Shown here in pieces: positions 1 through 8,468 of a stretch of DNA of 64,000 nucleotides. The DNA comes from Acidimicrobiales bacterium (GTDB taxonomy: Bacteria > Actinomycetota > Acidimicrobiia > Acidimicrobiales > Acidimicrobilacustridaceae). Location: assembly GCA_025455885.1 (NCBI GenBank), contig JALOLR010000001.1:257441-321440 (forward strand), read 5' to 3'. The notes under the pieces were generated by a model, which was given only the letters and a program-made list of their open reading frames with translations, was not told the DNA's origin and did no database searches. Position 1 is the stretch's first letter, and every line of letters starts with the position of its first letter. The position numbers were made by a program, and so were the translations under genes.

Positions 1-27
1 TTCGCTGGACGGATCGGGGTTACGGTC

Positions 28-792
28 TTGTCGCTAGAGCCATGCCGGCCGAGTGACTCGGGGCGCAGAGTGGGACAGCGGGTGAAACAGGTGGTTCGGC
101 CGACCATCGAGCGCGTCGCCCGCCTGGCTCGAGTGCGGGTCGAGCCTGCGTATCACGGTCTCGATCAGCATCGTCTGAGGGTTCTTCGAGCGAAGGGCGT
201 GGAGCTCGTGCTCGACGTCGGCGCCAACGTCGGCCAGTACGCCCAATCGCTTCGTCGAGATGGCTACTCGGGTCGGATCGTCTCGTTCGAGCCCCAACCC
301 GAGGCGGCGGGGGTCCTCGAGTCCAGGTCGCTGGATGACCCCCTCTGGTCGGTCGAGCCATACGCGCTTGGAGCCGAGGCATCGGAACTCCCGATCTATA
401 GAACGTCTGATTCCGTGAGCTCGTCGCTTCTCGCACCGAGGAACGATGCGCTCGGGCATGGCTTCCTGGCCGGAGAATGGCGGGGTGCAACGGAAGTCCG
501 TCGCCTGGACGACGTCATCCTTCCCGTGGAGGCCGACTCCACGGTGTATCTGAAGCTCGACGTGCAGGGCTATGAGCTGAACGTTCTCGCCGGGGCTACC
601 GCAACGCTTGCTGGCGTCGCCGCAGTGGAGTGCGAGCTGACGGTTCAGCCCCTTTACGAGGGACAGGTGCTGATCGAGGAGATCGTCGGCCATCTGCGCG
701 CCCTCGGTTTCACGCCGACCTGCCTGACGCGTGGCTACACCGACCCGGTGTCGCACGAGGTGGTCCAGATGGATGGGATCTTTGTCCGCTAG
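28..792 (+). CDS. FkbM-family SAM-dependent methyltransferase
   Basis: A 254-residue class I methyltransferase of the FkbM type, probably O-methylating a sugar or glycan of the surface polysaccharide. The SAM-binding motif I (VLDVGANVGQ) lies at residues 61-70, an acidic post-motif SFEPQ follows about 20 residues later, and the family motif LKLDVQGYE with VLAGA sits in the second half; the ending DGIFVR is typical of the family. The TTG at 28 gives the longest frame, but it has no clear ribosome site; a GTG at 70 is the alternative, so the exact N-terminus is uncertain. A TACGGT box lies at 21-26. It is followed in the same direction by a glycosyltransferase, which supports a role in glycan decoration. 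The substrate cannot be deduced. Confidence 0.85.
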   Translation: MSLEPCRPSDSGRRVGQRVKQVVRPTIERVARLARVRVEPAYHGLDQHRLRVLRAKGVELVLDVGANVGQYAQSLRRDGYSGRIVSFEPQPEAAGVLESRSLDDPLWSVEPYALGAEASELPIYRTSDSVSSSLLAPRNDALGHGFLAGEWRGATEVRRLDDVILPVEADSTVYLKLDVQGYELNVLAGATATLAGVAAVECELTVQPLYEGQVLIEEIVGHLRALGFTPTCLTRGYTDPVSHEVVQMDGIFVR

Positions 793-846
793 CGGGGTTC
801 AGTGGGGCGATCTGCAGCAGTTCTGCACGACGGCATCGGCTTTGCT

Positions 847-1938
847 ATGAGCAGTCGACTCTGCGTCGTTCACAACAACGTCGACGGGGAGTCGAGTATC
901 GGGAAGATCGCCCGATGGGCCGTACGCACCGCACTGGCGGACGGCTGGGAGGTGACGGTGGTCGCGCGTGACCTCGACCCCGAGCTGCGCGACCGCGTGG
1001 ACTGGCGGCGGCTCTACGTCCCACCGCGCATCCATCTCGTGCAGTGGGCAGCGGCTCGGGCGACCGTGAAACGGGCCATGGCCGGTCGTTCTCATGATGT
1101 CGTGCACGTCTTCCAGGCGCAGGTCGCCGCGCTGGCGGACGTGTACCACGTCCAGTACCTCTCGAAGCCTGCGCAGGATGCGGGCAGCTTCCCGTTGGGT
1201 CCGGGACTGCGGTCCGCAGCTGCGGGCGCTCAGCTGCGTGCGGTCGCTGCTCTGGAAGGCGGGTACCTGCGCCACCTTGGCGAGCGCCCCGGCCTCCTCT
1301 TCTGCAGCGAGTTGCTGCGCGGAGAGTTCCGGTCGCGGTACCCCGAGCCCCGAGAGACGTGGGTGCTCCCCAACCCGAATCCCGAGCCGATCGAACTGTC
1401 CCACGAAGAGAGGGACGCAGCCCGGGCAGGTTTCGTGAAGGATTCGACGGCTCCGGTCTGGGGCTACCTCGGTGGGTGGGACGAGCGGAAAGGCTTTCGT
1501 GAGCTGTTCGATGCGCTGCGACTCGAGCCGACAGCGCACCTGCTCTTTGCTGGCCCGGGTGGGCCCGGCGATGTCCCGGTTGACCTGCTTGGTCGGGTCA
1601 CCGTGCTTGGTCGGCTCCAGGACCTGCGGGCGTTCTTCGCTGCCATCGACGTGTTGGCGGTGCCGAGCCGTTTCGAGCCCTACGGCCTGGTCGTCGGCGA
1701 GGCGGCTGCGTTCGGGGTTCCCGTCGTCACAAGCCCGGCGGTCGGGGCAGCCCCGCTCGTCGAGCGCCACCACGCCGGTGAGGTCGCGAGCGGATCGGCC
1801 GCCTTGGCCGCGGCGTTGTCACGATGGTCGGCGGGTTCCCGCTCCTCGCGAGCCGCCTGCGATCGGTTGGCGGCCGCCACCAGTGAATCGGCGCTGGGTC
1901 CCGAGCTCCTCGAGGTCTACGGACGTGCCGCTCGCTGA
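847..1938 (+). CDS. Glycosyltransferase family 4 protein
   Basis: A GT-B fold retaining glycosyltransferase of about 363 residues, expected to act at the cytoplasmic face of the membrane in polysaccharide assembly. The C-terminal nucleotide-sugar half shows WGYLGGWDERKG, HLLFAGPGG, VTVLGRL and the donor-site motif PSRFEPYGLVVGEAAAFG, where the two glutamates match the GT4 E-x7-E pattern. The ATG at 847 was chosen because the family-like opening SSRLCVVHNNVDG begins there; the frame stays open upstream to 802 without family similarity. It lies 54 bp after the FkbM methyltransferase and converges with the methyltransferase gene on the other strand, 17 bp away. The sugar transferred is unknown. 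Confidence 0.85.
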   Translation: MSSRLCVVHNNVDGESSIGKIARWAVRTALADGWEVTVVARDLDPELRDRVDWRRLYVPPRIHLVQWAAARATVKRAMAGRSHDVVHVFQAQVAALADVYHVQYLSKPAQDAGSFPLGPGLRSAAAGAQLRAVAALEGGYLRHLGERPGLLFCSELLRGEFRSRYPEPRETWVLPNPNPEPIELSHEERDAARAGFVKDSTAPVWGYLGGWDERKGFRELFDALRLEPTAHLLFAGPGGPGDVPVDLLGRVTVLGRLQDLRAFFAAIDVLAVPSRFEPYGLVVGEAAAFGVPVVTSPAVGAAPLVERHHAGEVASGSAALAAALSRWSAGSRSSRAACDRLAAATSESALGPELLEVYGRAAR

Positions 1939-1955
1939 TGACTCGATTGGCCCGA

Positions 1956-2705
1956 TCAGCTCGGCGAGGCGGCGGGCATCCACAACCACTGGTTCGCATC
2001 CGGACGGCTCTCGGAGAGTGCTCGGACCTGGTCGGCCGGGCTCAGGGTCGACAGCTCCGGGAAGTCGGAGGGAACCCGGGGCTGCTGCGGGATGATGTCG
2101 ATCGAGCGATCCGAGAATCGATCCACCAGCAGCTCGGTGACTCCTGGGCGGGCGAAGTCGTGCGTCTCCACCAGGAGGTCGGCGAGCCCGAGCGCGGGCA
2201 CGGCGACGGGGTCGAGGAGGTCGGCTTCTGCCCCTTCGATGTCGACGATGAGGAGCGTGTCGGCCACGATCCGCTCCTGAAGGCCCGCCGGCGTGATCTC
2301 TCCACCGATCTCCGCGTTGACACCGTTGCGCCGGGTGTTCTCCCGTGAGGCATCCTGCGCCGCCAGGGAGATGTCGAAACCCAGGACCTCCGCTTCGGGG
2401 AGGAGACGGGCGACGCCGACGATGTACCAGCCCTCCCCGCAGCCGACATCGATGACCCTCCGATAACCAGTCCAGCTCTGGATCACCTGGTGCAACTCGA
2501 GCTCGTACGAGCCGAGCCGCTTGGGGAAGTCGCAGCCCGTGGTGACCCGGTCGAAGTGCGCGCCGGCGAAAGGGCCGCTCCTGACCGAGCCGCCTGGGAT
2601 GGTTTGCTCCAATCGCCGCCATCGTGCGGCGTTCCGACGGCGCCGTGGGACAGTGGCATCGGCGATCTTCCGAGCGACTCGCCGGCGATCTGAGGTCGAC
2701 ATCAC
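1956..2705 (-). CDS. SAM-dependent methyltransferase (FkbM-like)
   Basis: A 249-residue protein with a Rossmann-type SAM site: RRVIDVGCGEGWYIVG (motif I), then EVLGFDIS (motif II acidic residue), and IVDIEGAEADLL, which resembles the FkbM LKxDxEGxE motif. Such proteins methylate sugars or lipid-linked glycans. The N-terminal 50 residues are basic and probably not part of the fold. It sits 36 bp downstream of a minus-strand glycosyltransferase and is probably co-transcribed with it. Two ATG codons stand in tandem at the start; the first was taken. The substrate is unknown, and the methyltransferase call rests on the motifs. Confidence 0.8.
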   Translation of the reverse strand: MMSTSDRRRVARKIADATVPRRRRNAARWRRLEQTIPGGSVRSGPFAGAHFDRVTTGCDFPKRLGSYELELHQVIQSWTGYRRVIDVGCGEGWYIVGVARLLPEAEVLGFDISLAAQDASRENTRRNGVNAEIGGEITPAGLQERIVADTLLIVDIEGAEADLLDPVAVPALGLADLLVETHDFARPGVTELLVDRFSDRSIDIIPQQPRVPSDFPELSTLSPADQVRALSESRPDANQWLWMPAASPS

Positions 2706-2741
2706 GAGAGCTTGGCAGGTGTCTGTTCGCTTGGTCCGATC

Positions 2742-3848
2742 TCAGCGCAGCTCGATTCCGAGCTCCTCGATGTGCGAGAGCAGGGTGGTGGCGAACCGGT
2801 CGGCGGTGAACGACTCCCGGCAGCTGCGACGGGCTTCTCGTTCGAGCCCTTCTCGGAGTGCTCGGTCACCGAGCACTTTCGTGAGGGCCCGTGCCAGCGC
2901 CGCAGGGTCCTGCGGCTCTACCAACATGCCGTTGACGCCATCGGTGACGTAGTCGATGACGCCTGATGTCCTGGTGGCGACGACGGCCTTGCCGAGGGCG
3001 AGCGCATCGAGGAGCACCAGGGGGCCGTGAGGGAGGACGGTGGGTTCGTTGACGATCGCCACGACCCGTGCCCGGCGAACGAACTCGCGGGCATCGTCGG
3101 GGGAGAGGGCCCCGAGGAGGGTGATCCGGTCCGCCATCGCCGGGGGAACCGAGACCGCGGCCGCACTGCTCAGGTGGACGGGCCCCGACGGGGTGGGCAG
3201 TAGTTCGATCGCCGAGATGAATGTCGGCCAGTCCCGGTGGGCGAAGCCGCCGGAGTAGATGGAGCCATCGTCCTCGGTCGGAACGGACAGCAGGCGCGGG
3301 TCGGCGGGGAAGGGGATGAACGCCAGACGATCCAGGGGGACCGCGCACACTCGATGGAGCGTGTCCATGTCCGCGGAGCGGATGCAGAGGACTCGGTCGA
3401 ACCTCGAGAGGAGCCGGAGAAGGGCCCGGTTGCCCCGCCTGGGGGCTGGTGTGAGGAAGTCGACGGCGACGAGCTTGAGCCGGGGTGCGATGAGCCATCG
3501 CAGTCCGGCGATGACGAGCATGTCGATCGCCGCATTGCAGACCACCAGCACCTGTGCATGGCGGGCGTTGCGGAGGACCCGGATGGCGGAGGTGACGTGG
3601 TGGAGCCGCTTGCGCCAGCCGTGCAGGCCCCAGTCGCTGTCACGGGGACGGATGGCGATGGCCGGGTCGGAGGTGAGCCGATCGCTCAATTGCAGGATGG
3701 GGCTCCAGCTGACCGAGATCACCAGGACTGGGGTCGGTGCCTGGGCCGCCATCGTTGCGACCCTAGTGTTGGCGCCTGCGGCCCCGGTGAGAGGTGGAAG
3801 CGGTCCCCACGTGAGCAGTGCACAGGACGGACCCGTCAGCGTCGTCAT
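2742..3848 (-). CDS. Glycosyltransferase (GT4-like)
   Basis: A 368-residue GT-B glycosyltransferase. The N-terminus LLTWGPLPPLTGAAGANTR is the usual acceptor-side glycine-rich loop of the family. The C-terminal half carries SIYSGGFAHRDWP, ITLLGAL, a donor-site segment LPHGPLVLLDALALGKAVVA and the tail GMLVEPQDPAALARAL. The donor segment has a less canonical glutamate arrangement than the neighbouring GT4 proteins. The ATG at 3848 is needed to retain the conserved N-terminal loop, which makes this gene overlap the 5' end of the divergent glycosyltransferase by 38 bp. It leads a two-gene minus-strand unit with the methyltransferase downstream. The sugar is unknown. Confidence 0.8.
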   Translation of the reverse strand: MTTLTGPSCALLTWGPLPPLTGAAGANTRVATMAAQAPTPVLVISVSWSPILQLSDRLTSDPAIAIRPRDSDWGLHGWRKRLHHVTSAIRVLRNARHAQVLVVCNAAIDMLVIAGLRWLIAPRLKLVAVDFLTPAPRRGNRALLRLLSRFDRVLCIRSADMDTLHRVCAVPLDRLAFIPFPADPRLLSVPTEDDGSIYSGGFAHRDWPTFISAIELLPTPSGPVHLSSAAAVSVPPAMADRITLLGALSPDDAREFVRRARVVAIVNEPTVLPHGPLVLLDALALGKAVVATRTSGVIDYVTDGVNGMLVEPQDPAALARALTKVLGDRALREGLEREARRSCRESFTADRFATTLLSHIEELGIELR

Positions 3849-5022
3849 CGCCCCGAGTTCATTCGCGCCTCACAAGGGGGGAGTCGAGGAGCTCACGAGG
3901 CAGTTGGCGGGGCAACAACTCGCCCGTGGCATGAGGCCCACGGTCGTGACGATGCGCTGGCCGAAATCGCTGGCCGAGTCGGAGGTGATCGAGGGCGTGC
4001 CCGTGCGTCGCGTCCTCTTCCGGACCCCGGAGGGACGGGCCCGCCATCGTGCGCTCGCCCGGGCGTCGCGCCGTGGTGCTGTTGCCCAGGTCGTCGCTCA
4101 CCTGCGGTCCGTCGACGCGCAGCTGGTGCATATCCAGTGCGTGAGCCCGGCGGCCTGGTTCGTGGCAGAGGCGGCGCGCCGGCTCGACGTCCCGCTCGTG
4201 GTGACCCTCCAAGGGGAGCTCACCATGGACGCCACCAACGTGTACGGGCGCTCCGCATTCCTCCGCTCGACGTTGCTCGACCTCATGGGTTCGGCCGATG
4301 CGGTGACGGCGTGCTCCCAGCACACCCTCGACGAGGCGGTGGCCTGGTCGGGCATCGACCTCGGTGATCGCGGAAGCGTCCTCTACAACGGGGTCGAGGT
4401 CGCCGAGTTCGACGGGCCGCCGGTGGACGAGCCGGCACGTCCGTACGTCCTGGCCGTGGGGCGCCACGTCCATCAGAAGGGCTTCGACGTGCTGATCGAT
4501 GCCTTTGCTCAGCTCGTGCGCGAGCAGGACTTCTCCTGGGACCTGATCATCGTCGGCGATGGGCCTGAGCACCGCTCGTTGGTCGATCGAGCGAAAGGTC
4601 TCGGGCTGGGCGCCCGGGTCTCGTTCACTGGTGCCCTCGGCCGGTCAGAGACCGTTGCGTGCTTCCGGGCCAGCTCGTTGTTCGTGCTGCCGTCGCGCCA
4701 CGAGCCCTTCGGGATCGTGAGCCTCGAGGCGATGGCGGCAGGGAAGCCGGTGGTCGCGACCGCGGTCGGGGGCGTCCCCGAGTTCGTTGCGGATGGTGAG
4801 ACCGGCCGTCTGGTTCCCCCGGACGATCCCGAGGCGCTGGTCACAGCCGTTCGCTGGATGCACGACCACCCTGTGCAGGCCGCGGACTTCGGCGAGGTCG
4901 GTCGACAGCGGGCAGCGTCGTTCGACTGGTCCGTCATCGCCGACGAGTACCAGGCCGTGTACTCCGACGCCCTTCGTCGTCATGGTGAGAGGCGGCTGGG
5001 TCACTCCGGTGCTGGCCACTGA
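3811..5022 (+). CDS. Glycosyltransferase family 4 protein
   Basis: A 403-residue retaining glycosyltransferase. The N-terminus VSVVIAPSSFAPHKGGVEE gives the GT4 acceptor loop. The C-terminal half has LAVGRHVHQKGFDVLIDAF, LIIVGDGPEH, VSFTGAL and PSRHEPFGIVSLEAMAAG, with both glutamates of the E-x7-E motif; the end GRLVPPDDPEAL is standard. The GTG at 3811 was chosen because GAGAGGTGG at 3789-3797 is a plausible ribosome site and the conserved domain begins right after. The much longer open frame starting near 3259 is antisense shadow of the opposite gene. Its 5' end overlaps that of the divergent glycosyltransferase. It belongs to the polysaccharide locus; the substrate is unknown. Confidence 0.85.
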   Translation: MSSAQDGPVSVVIAPSSFAPHKGGVEELTRQLAGQQLARGMRPTVVTMRWPKSLAESEVIEGVPVRRVLFRTPEGRARHRALARASRRGAVAQVVAHLRSVDAQLVHIQCVSPAAWFVAEAARRLDVPLVVTLQGELTMDATNVYGRSAFLRSTLLDLMGSADAVTACSQHTLDEAVAWSGIDLGDRGSVLYNGVEVAEFDGPPVDEPARPYVLAVGRHVHQKGFDVLIDAFAQLVREQDFSWDLIIVGDGPEHRSLVDRAKGLGLGARVSFTGALGRSETVACFRASSLFVLPSRHEPFGIVSLEAMAAGKPVVATAVGGVPEFVADGETGRLVPPDDPEALVTAVRWMHDHPVQAADFGEVGRQRAASFDWSVIADEYQAVYSDALRRHGERRLGHSGAGH

Positions 5023-5042
5023 CGAGCGGGTGCTCGGCTGAG

Positions 5043-5603
5043 TTAGGTCGTAGAGCGACGGGGTGTGGCGACGGTGGGCATGCTGCGAACGATGTGATTC
5101 GCTGGAACGTCGTCGAGGACGACGACGTTGGCGCCGATGACGGCGTCGTCGCCGATGTCGATGCCGCCGACGACGACTGCGTGGGAGAGCACGGTGACGC
5201 GATCACCGATGCGGGGCTGGTTGCTTCCCCACTCCGGTCTGAGCTTGGCGCTCCCACCGAGCACCACACCCGGGAACAGGGTCAGATCCGAGCCGGCGAC
5301 GACGGCGTCACCGATCACGATCCCCGAGGTGTGGGCGATGCGGAGGCGTGATCCGATGGTGGCATCGGGCCAGATGTCGGCTCCCCAGATGAGCAGTCCG
5401 AGGGCTCGGAGGATCCCCGGGAGCACACGGACCCGGCGCTGCCGCAGACCATGGGCGACCCGGTGAAGGACGATCAGCCAGAACGGGGCGAGCGTGACGA
5501 GGCTGAGCATTGTGCGCAGGGGGCTGGTGATTCCGTTGGCGAGCGCGTCGGATCGGATCAGATCCCGTGTCACGTCGCCTCGTCGCATCTCTGGGGGCCC
5601 CAT
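5043..5603 (-). CDS. Hexapeptide-repeat acyltransferase (serine acetyltransferase-like)
   Basis: A 186-residue left-handed beta-helix acyltransferase. Residues 1-75 form a hydrophobic helical N-domain as in CysE-like proteins (LVTLAPFWLIVLHRVAHGL), and from about residue 78 the hexapeptide turns appear: IWPDATIGSRLRIAHTSGIVIGD, then IGDRVTVLSHAVVVGGIDIGDDAVIGANVVVLDDVP. The histidine in IAHTSGIVIG matches the catalytic histidine position of serine acetyltransferases. Given its place among glycosyltransferases, O-acetylation of a polysaccharide or sugar precursor is more likely than cysteine biosynthesis, but this is inference. It converges with the glycosyltransferase ending at 5022 and follows the glycosyltransferase at 5640 on the same strand. 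Confidence 0.8.
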   Translation of the reverse strand: MGPPEMRRGDVTRDLIRSDALANGITSPLRTMLSLVTLAPFWLIVLHRVAHGLRQRRVRVLPGILRALGLLIWGADIWPDATIGSRLRIAHTSGIVIGDAVVAGSDLTLFPGVVLGGSAKLRPEWGSNQPRIGDRVTVLSHAVVVGGIDIGDDAVIGANVVVLDDVPANHIVRSMPTVATPRRSTT

Positions 5604-5639
5604 GCTCTCGTTCTCTCCTCAGCGACCCGTCGCCATAGG

Positions 5640-6686
5640 TCAGGGGGCCGCACACCGGCGTGGGGGGTGGGTGAGCAGCTCGGCATAGACACTCTCGTAT
5701 CGGTCGAGGACATGCTCCCAGGAGTAGTTCTTCGCGTGCGTGCGCCCCAGTTCGCTCATGGTGTCGCGTCGGGACCCATCCGCGAGCAGCTCGAGGAGGG
5801 CGGTTCCCAGGTTGTGAGGTTCGGTGAGCAGCCCGTATCGGCCTTCGCCGAGTACCTCCCGTGCTCCTGGATTCGGTGTGGCCATGACGGGACAGCCCGC
5901 GGCCATCGCCTCGATGTAGGGAACGCCGAAGCCCTCGTAGCTGCTCGGTAGACAGAACACCCACGCGCTCTGGTAAAGATCGGCGAGTTCGGCGTCGCTC
6001 ACGCGACCGAGCACCTCGACCCCCGGCTGCTCGGGGGCATCGGAGCAGACCATCAGCAGGCGCGCATCGGGAAGCTTGGGCCTGACGACCGAAGCGAACT
6101 GTTCGGTCAGCAGCTTTCCGCGTTTGCGGTTCAGGTAGGTACCGACGAACAGGATGGTTGGCACGGCGGTAGGCGCACGGCCGGGCGGTGGGTCCGGGAC
6201 TTCGACGCCGTTCGGTATGACCCCGTCGATCCAGGGATAGACGCGCTTCGTGGCCTCGGAGACCCCATAGGAACGATCGGCGATGAGAGTGGATGCAACC
6301 TCGCCGAGGCCGAGCAGTCCCATCCGGGTCTTCGCTTTCGCCCCGGGAATCCGGCGGGCTTCGGCGAAGCACGAACCGTGGATGCTTCTGACGTGGGCCG
6401 GGCGTGGTCGGCCTGCAAGAAACGTGTCGTCGCCGTGGGCGTGCAGGATGTCGAATCCCGAGAAGTCGACGTGCCGTAGTCGCCAGGCGAACCGAAAGGT
6501 CCGCAACGACGTCCCGGGGTCGACGTGGGCGTACGTGTAGCGAGCCTCCTCGCCAGGGAGGTCGGGGCTGAAGACGGTGACCTCGTGGCCCCGCTTGACC
6601 AAGTGATTCGCGAAGTGGTGCACCTGGAAGCCGGTACCGATCTTGCTCGAGCCGGGTAGGTACAGGCTGGTGATCGCGATCTTCAC
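5640..6686 (-). CDS. Glycosyltransferase family 4 protein
   Basis: A GT-B glycosyltransferase of about 348 residues: VKIAITSLYLPGSSKIGTG (acceptor loop), HAHGDD, ILFVGTYLNRKRGKLL, LLMVCSDAP, and donor motif LPSSYEGFGVPYIEAMAAG with the two family glutamates, ending in RYGLLTEP. The GTG at 6686 was taken because the conserved strand starts there, with a GGAAG stretch a few bases upstream; a TTG at 6716 would add ten unconserved residues. It is separated from the next upstream minus-strand gene by about 109 bp, so it may carry its own promoter or be the tail of the same operon. The sugar is unknown. Confidence 0.85.
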   Translation of the reverse strand: MKIAITSLYLPGSSKIGTGFQVHHFANHLVKRGHEVTVFSPDLPGEEARYTYAHVDPGTSLRTFRFAWRLRHVDFSGFDILHAHGDDTFLAGRPRPAHVRSIHGSCFAEARRIPGAKAKTRMGLLGLGEVASTLIADRSYGVSEATKRVYPWIDGVIPNGVEVPDPPPGRAPTAVPTILFVGTYLNRKRGKLLTEQFASVVRPKLPDARLLMVCSDAPEQPGVEVLGRVSDAELADLYQSAWVFCLPSSYEGFGVPYIEAMAAGCPVMATPNPGAREVLGEGRYGLLTEPHNLGTALLELLADGSRRDTMSELGRTHAKNYSWEHVLDRYESVYAELLTHPPRRCAAP

Positions 6687-6795
6687 CGGCAGGGTCTTCC
6701 GCTTGCCACAGGCCAAGGCATGGGGGAACGCAAGCCGTAGATCTCAGCACGGCCAGTTAGCGCTGGTGGGGTCAACCGCATGTCGGTTACGGGTC

Positions 6796-7737
6796 CTACT
6801 GGTGTCTACTTCGCCGACTCTTGCGGTAGGCGAGCCCCTTCGCGGTGCCGATACCTATGCTGACGGGGACTGCAAGAAGCCGACTCGCCGCGCCGACAAG
6901 TGCCCTTGAGCGGCCAACCACGAGCGTCCTGCAGAAGCGCCACGGGACCGGCGAGCGCGGGCCGAAGTGGGCGACGAGGACGAACATGTGATTTCGATTC
7001 CCGTTGAAGTCGTATCTCAGATCGAACCGGCGCCCCTTTGCTTGCGGTGCGCCGATGTGGCGCACTCCGGCACGTGGGTTGAACACCAAGCGCCAGCCGG
7101 CGTCGCGAACGCGTAGCGAGACGTAGAGGTCTTCGCGTAGAGCCGATACCCCGGCAGGCCAGGCTGGGATCCCGCCGGAGTCCTCCAGCGCGGCGCGGCG
7201 AAACGACATGTTGCACCCGATGAGGTGGTCGACCTCGATCTCCTCGCCAGGATCCGCTGCGAAGAACCCCGTGAGAGATCCGTCGGTGAAGAACCGACCG
7301 ATCTGGTCAGAGCCTTCGACCTCCTCGCCGGGTTGGCCATTTCGTGCCTGCCCGCCCACGCCACCGATTCCGGCCCCGTAGCTTCCCGCGAGTTCGGCCA
7401 GCCAGTTCGGGTCGGCAAAGGCGTCGTCGTCGAGGAACGCGACGACGTCCCCGTCCGTTTCGGCGACACCGATCTGCCGCGATCGCGGCAGGGTGCCCAT
7501 TCCTTCGTCGTTCCTTGTGTATCTGGCACTGGAGAACGTGGCGACGACGGAGCGGCTCTCATCGTCGGGTGAGGCGTCCACGACCAAGATCTCCCGCGGG
7601 GTCGCCGTCTGGAGCTCGAGATGTTCGAGGCACGAACGCAACACTTCAGGCCGTTTGTAGGTCGCGATCACGACTGACACGGATCTGGGCTCGACGCGCC
7701 CACCCCCGCGGGTCGGCACCGTTGATGCCACGCTCAT
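6796..7737 (-). CDS. Glycosyltransferase family 2 protein
   Basis: A 313-residue GT-A inverting glycosyltransferase. VSVVIATYKRPEVLRSCLE opens the nucleotide-sugar domain near residue 20; VVAFLDDDAFADPNWL contains the DxD metal site near residue 100; DHLIGCNMSFRRAALEDSGG and ALREDLYVSLRVRDAGW carry the acceptor and ED base motifs. The C-terminus (about residues 265-300) is hydrophobic and may lie on the membrane. The start at 7737 overlaps the stop of the upstream methyltransferase by 4 bp, so translation is probably coupled. It is the last gene of the overlapping minus-strand chain that begins at 14524. Confidence 0.88.
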   Translation of the reverse strand: MSVASTVPTRGGGRVEPRSVSVVIATYKRPEVLRSCLEHLELQTATPREILVVDASPDDESRSVVATFSSARYTRNDEGMGTLPRSRQIGVAETDGDVVAFLDDDAFADPNWLAELAGSYGAGIGGVGGQARNGQPGEEVEGSDQIGRFFTDGSLTGFFAADPGEEIEVDHLIGCNMSFRRAALEDSGGIPAWPAGVSALREDLYVSLRVRDAGWRLVFNPRAGVRHIGAPQAKGRRFDLRYDFNGNRNHMFVLVAHFGPRSPVPWRFCRTLVVGRSRALVGAASRLLAVPVSIGIGTAKGLAYRKSRRSRHQ

Positions 7738-8468
7738 CGTCGAAGCCTCGAACGAGCTCGGGCCAGGTGGAACGTGAGTGAACGGCCCATCGCAGCCGGG
7801 AGTTCGCTGAGCAATTCACGCATGCCCGGCGACTCCGTGGCCAGCAACTGGGGGTGTACGGCGTCCGCGATGATGGGCCACAAGTTCGGGCGGTGACCGT
7901 GGATGCTCGGGTCGACGAAGAGGAAGAGGTTCTGTCGGCACCAGAATGCCACGTCTCGATCGTGCCAGAGTGCGGGTCGGACGACATCCCAGGCTTCGAA
8001 TCCGTTGCTGGCAAAGGCGTCGATCCAGTAGCTCTGCCAACGTTCGTTGATGTGCTCGACGCCACCCTGTTGAGGGATTGCGGCCGAGAAGAGGACCGCT
8101 GGGGCGAGGGCAGTCAACTCGCGGACGAACCCCTGCGCTCTCGCGGGTGGAAGGTGCTCGGCTACCTCGATGCTCATCGCAAGATCGAAGCGCTCATCCA
8201 CGGTGAGTGGTCGGGTGAGGTCTGTAGGCCTGAAGCAGGAACGGGGTATGGCCAGGAGCTCAGCCGGTACATACGGGCCGTCGAGGCCGATGACGTCGCA
8301 GGCTGTGAGCCCGGCAAGGGCGCTGAGCCAGTCCCCAGTGCCACACCCCACATCGATCGCTCGGGCAGGGGAGACGAACTCGAGAACGATCGGGAGCACC
8401 TTCGAAGCCGAGGCGCGAGCGCTCCCTGCGAGGCCTGCGTAGAAGTCATCGTCGTAGCTTCCATTCAC
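7734..8468 (-). CDS. Class I SAM-dependent methyltransferase
   Basis: A 244-residue methyltransferase: ARAIDVGCGTGDWLSAL is motif I (about residues 34-50), VIGLDGPY motif II, and FDLAMSIEVAEHLPP the motif-III region seen in the Methyltransf_23 type. The later part contains AAIPQQGGVEHINERWQSYW, a pattern common in sugar or small-molecule methyltransferases of polysaccharide clusters. It overlaps both neighbours by 4 bp, so it is within a translationally coupled operon of glycosyltransferases. With the Wzt-type exporter nearby, a role in capping or decorating the exported glycan is plausible but not shown. Confidence 0.82.
   Translation of the reverse strand: MNGSYDDDFYAGLAGSARASASKVLPIVLEFVSPARAIDVGCGTGDWLSALAGLTACDVIGLDGPYVPAELLAIPRSCFRPTDLTRPLTVDERFDLAMSIEVAEHLPPARAQGFVRELTALAPAVLFSAAIPQQGGVEHINERWQSYWIDAFASNGFEAWDVVRPALWHDRDVAFWCRQNLFLFVDPSIHGHRPNLWPIIADAVHPQLLATESPGMRELLSELPAAMGRSLTFHLARARSRLRR

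Noticed and set aside
3259-3810. Long N-terminal extension of the glycosyltransferase starting at 3811
   Set aside because: The extension is Arg/Ser-rich antisense of the opposite glycosyltransferase and precedes the conserved N-terminal strand.
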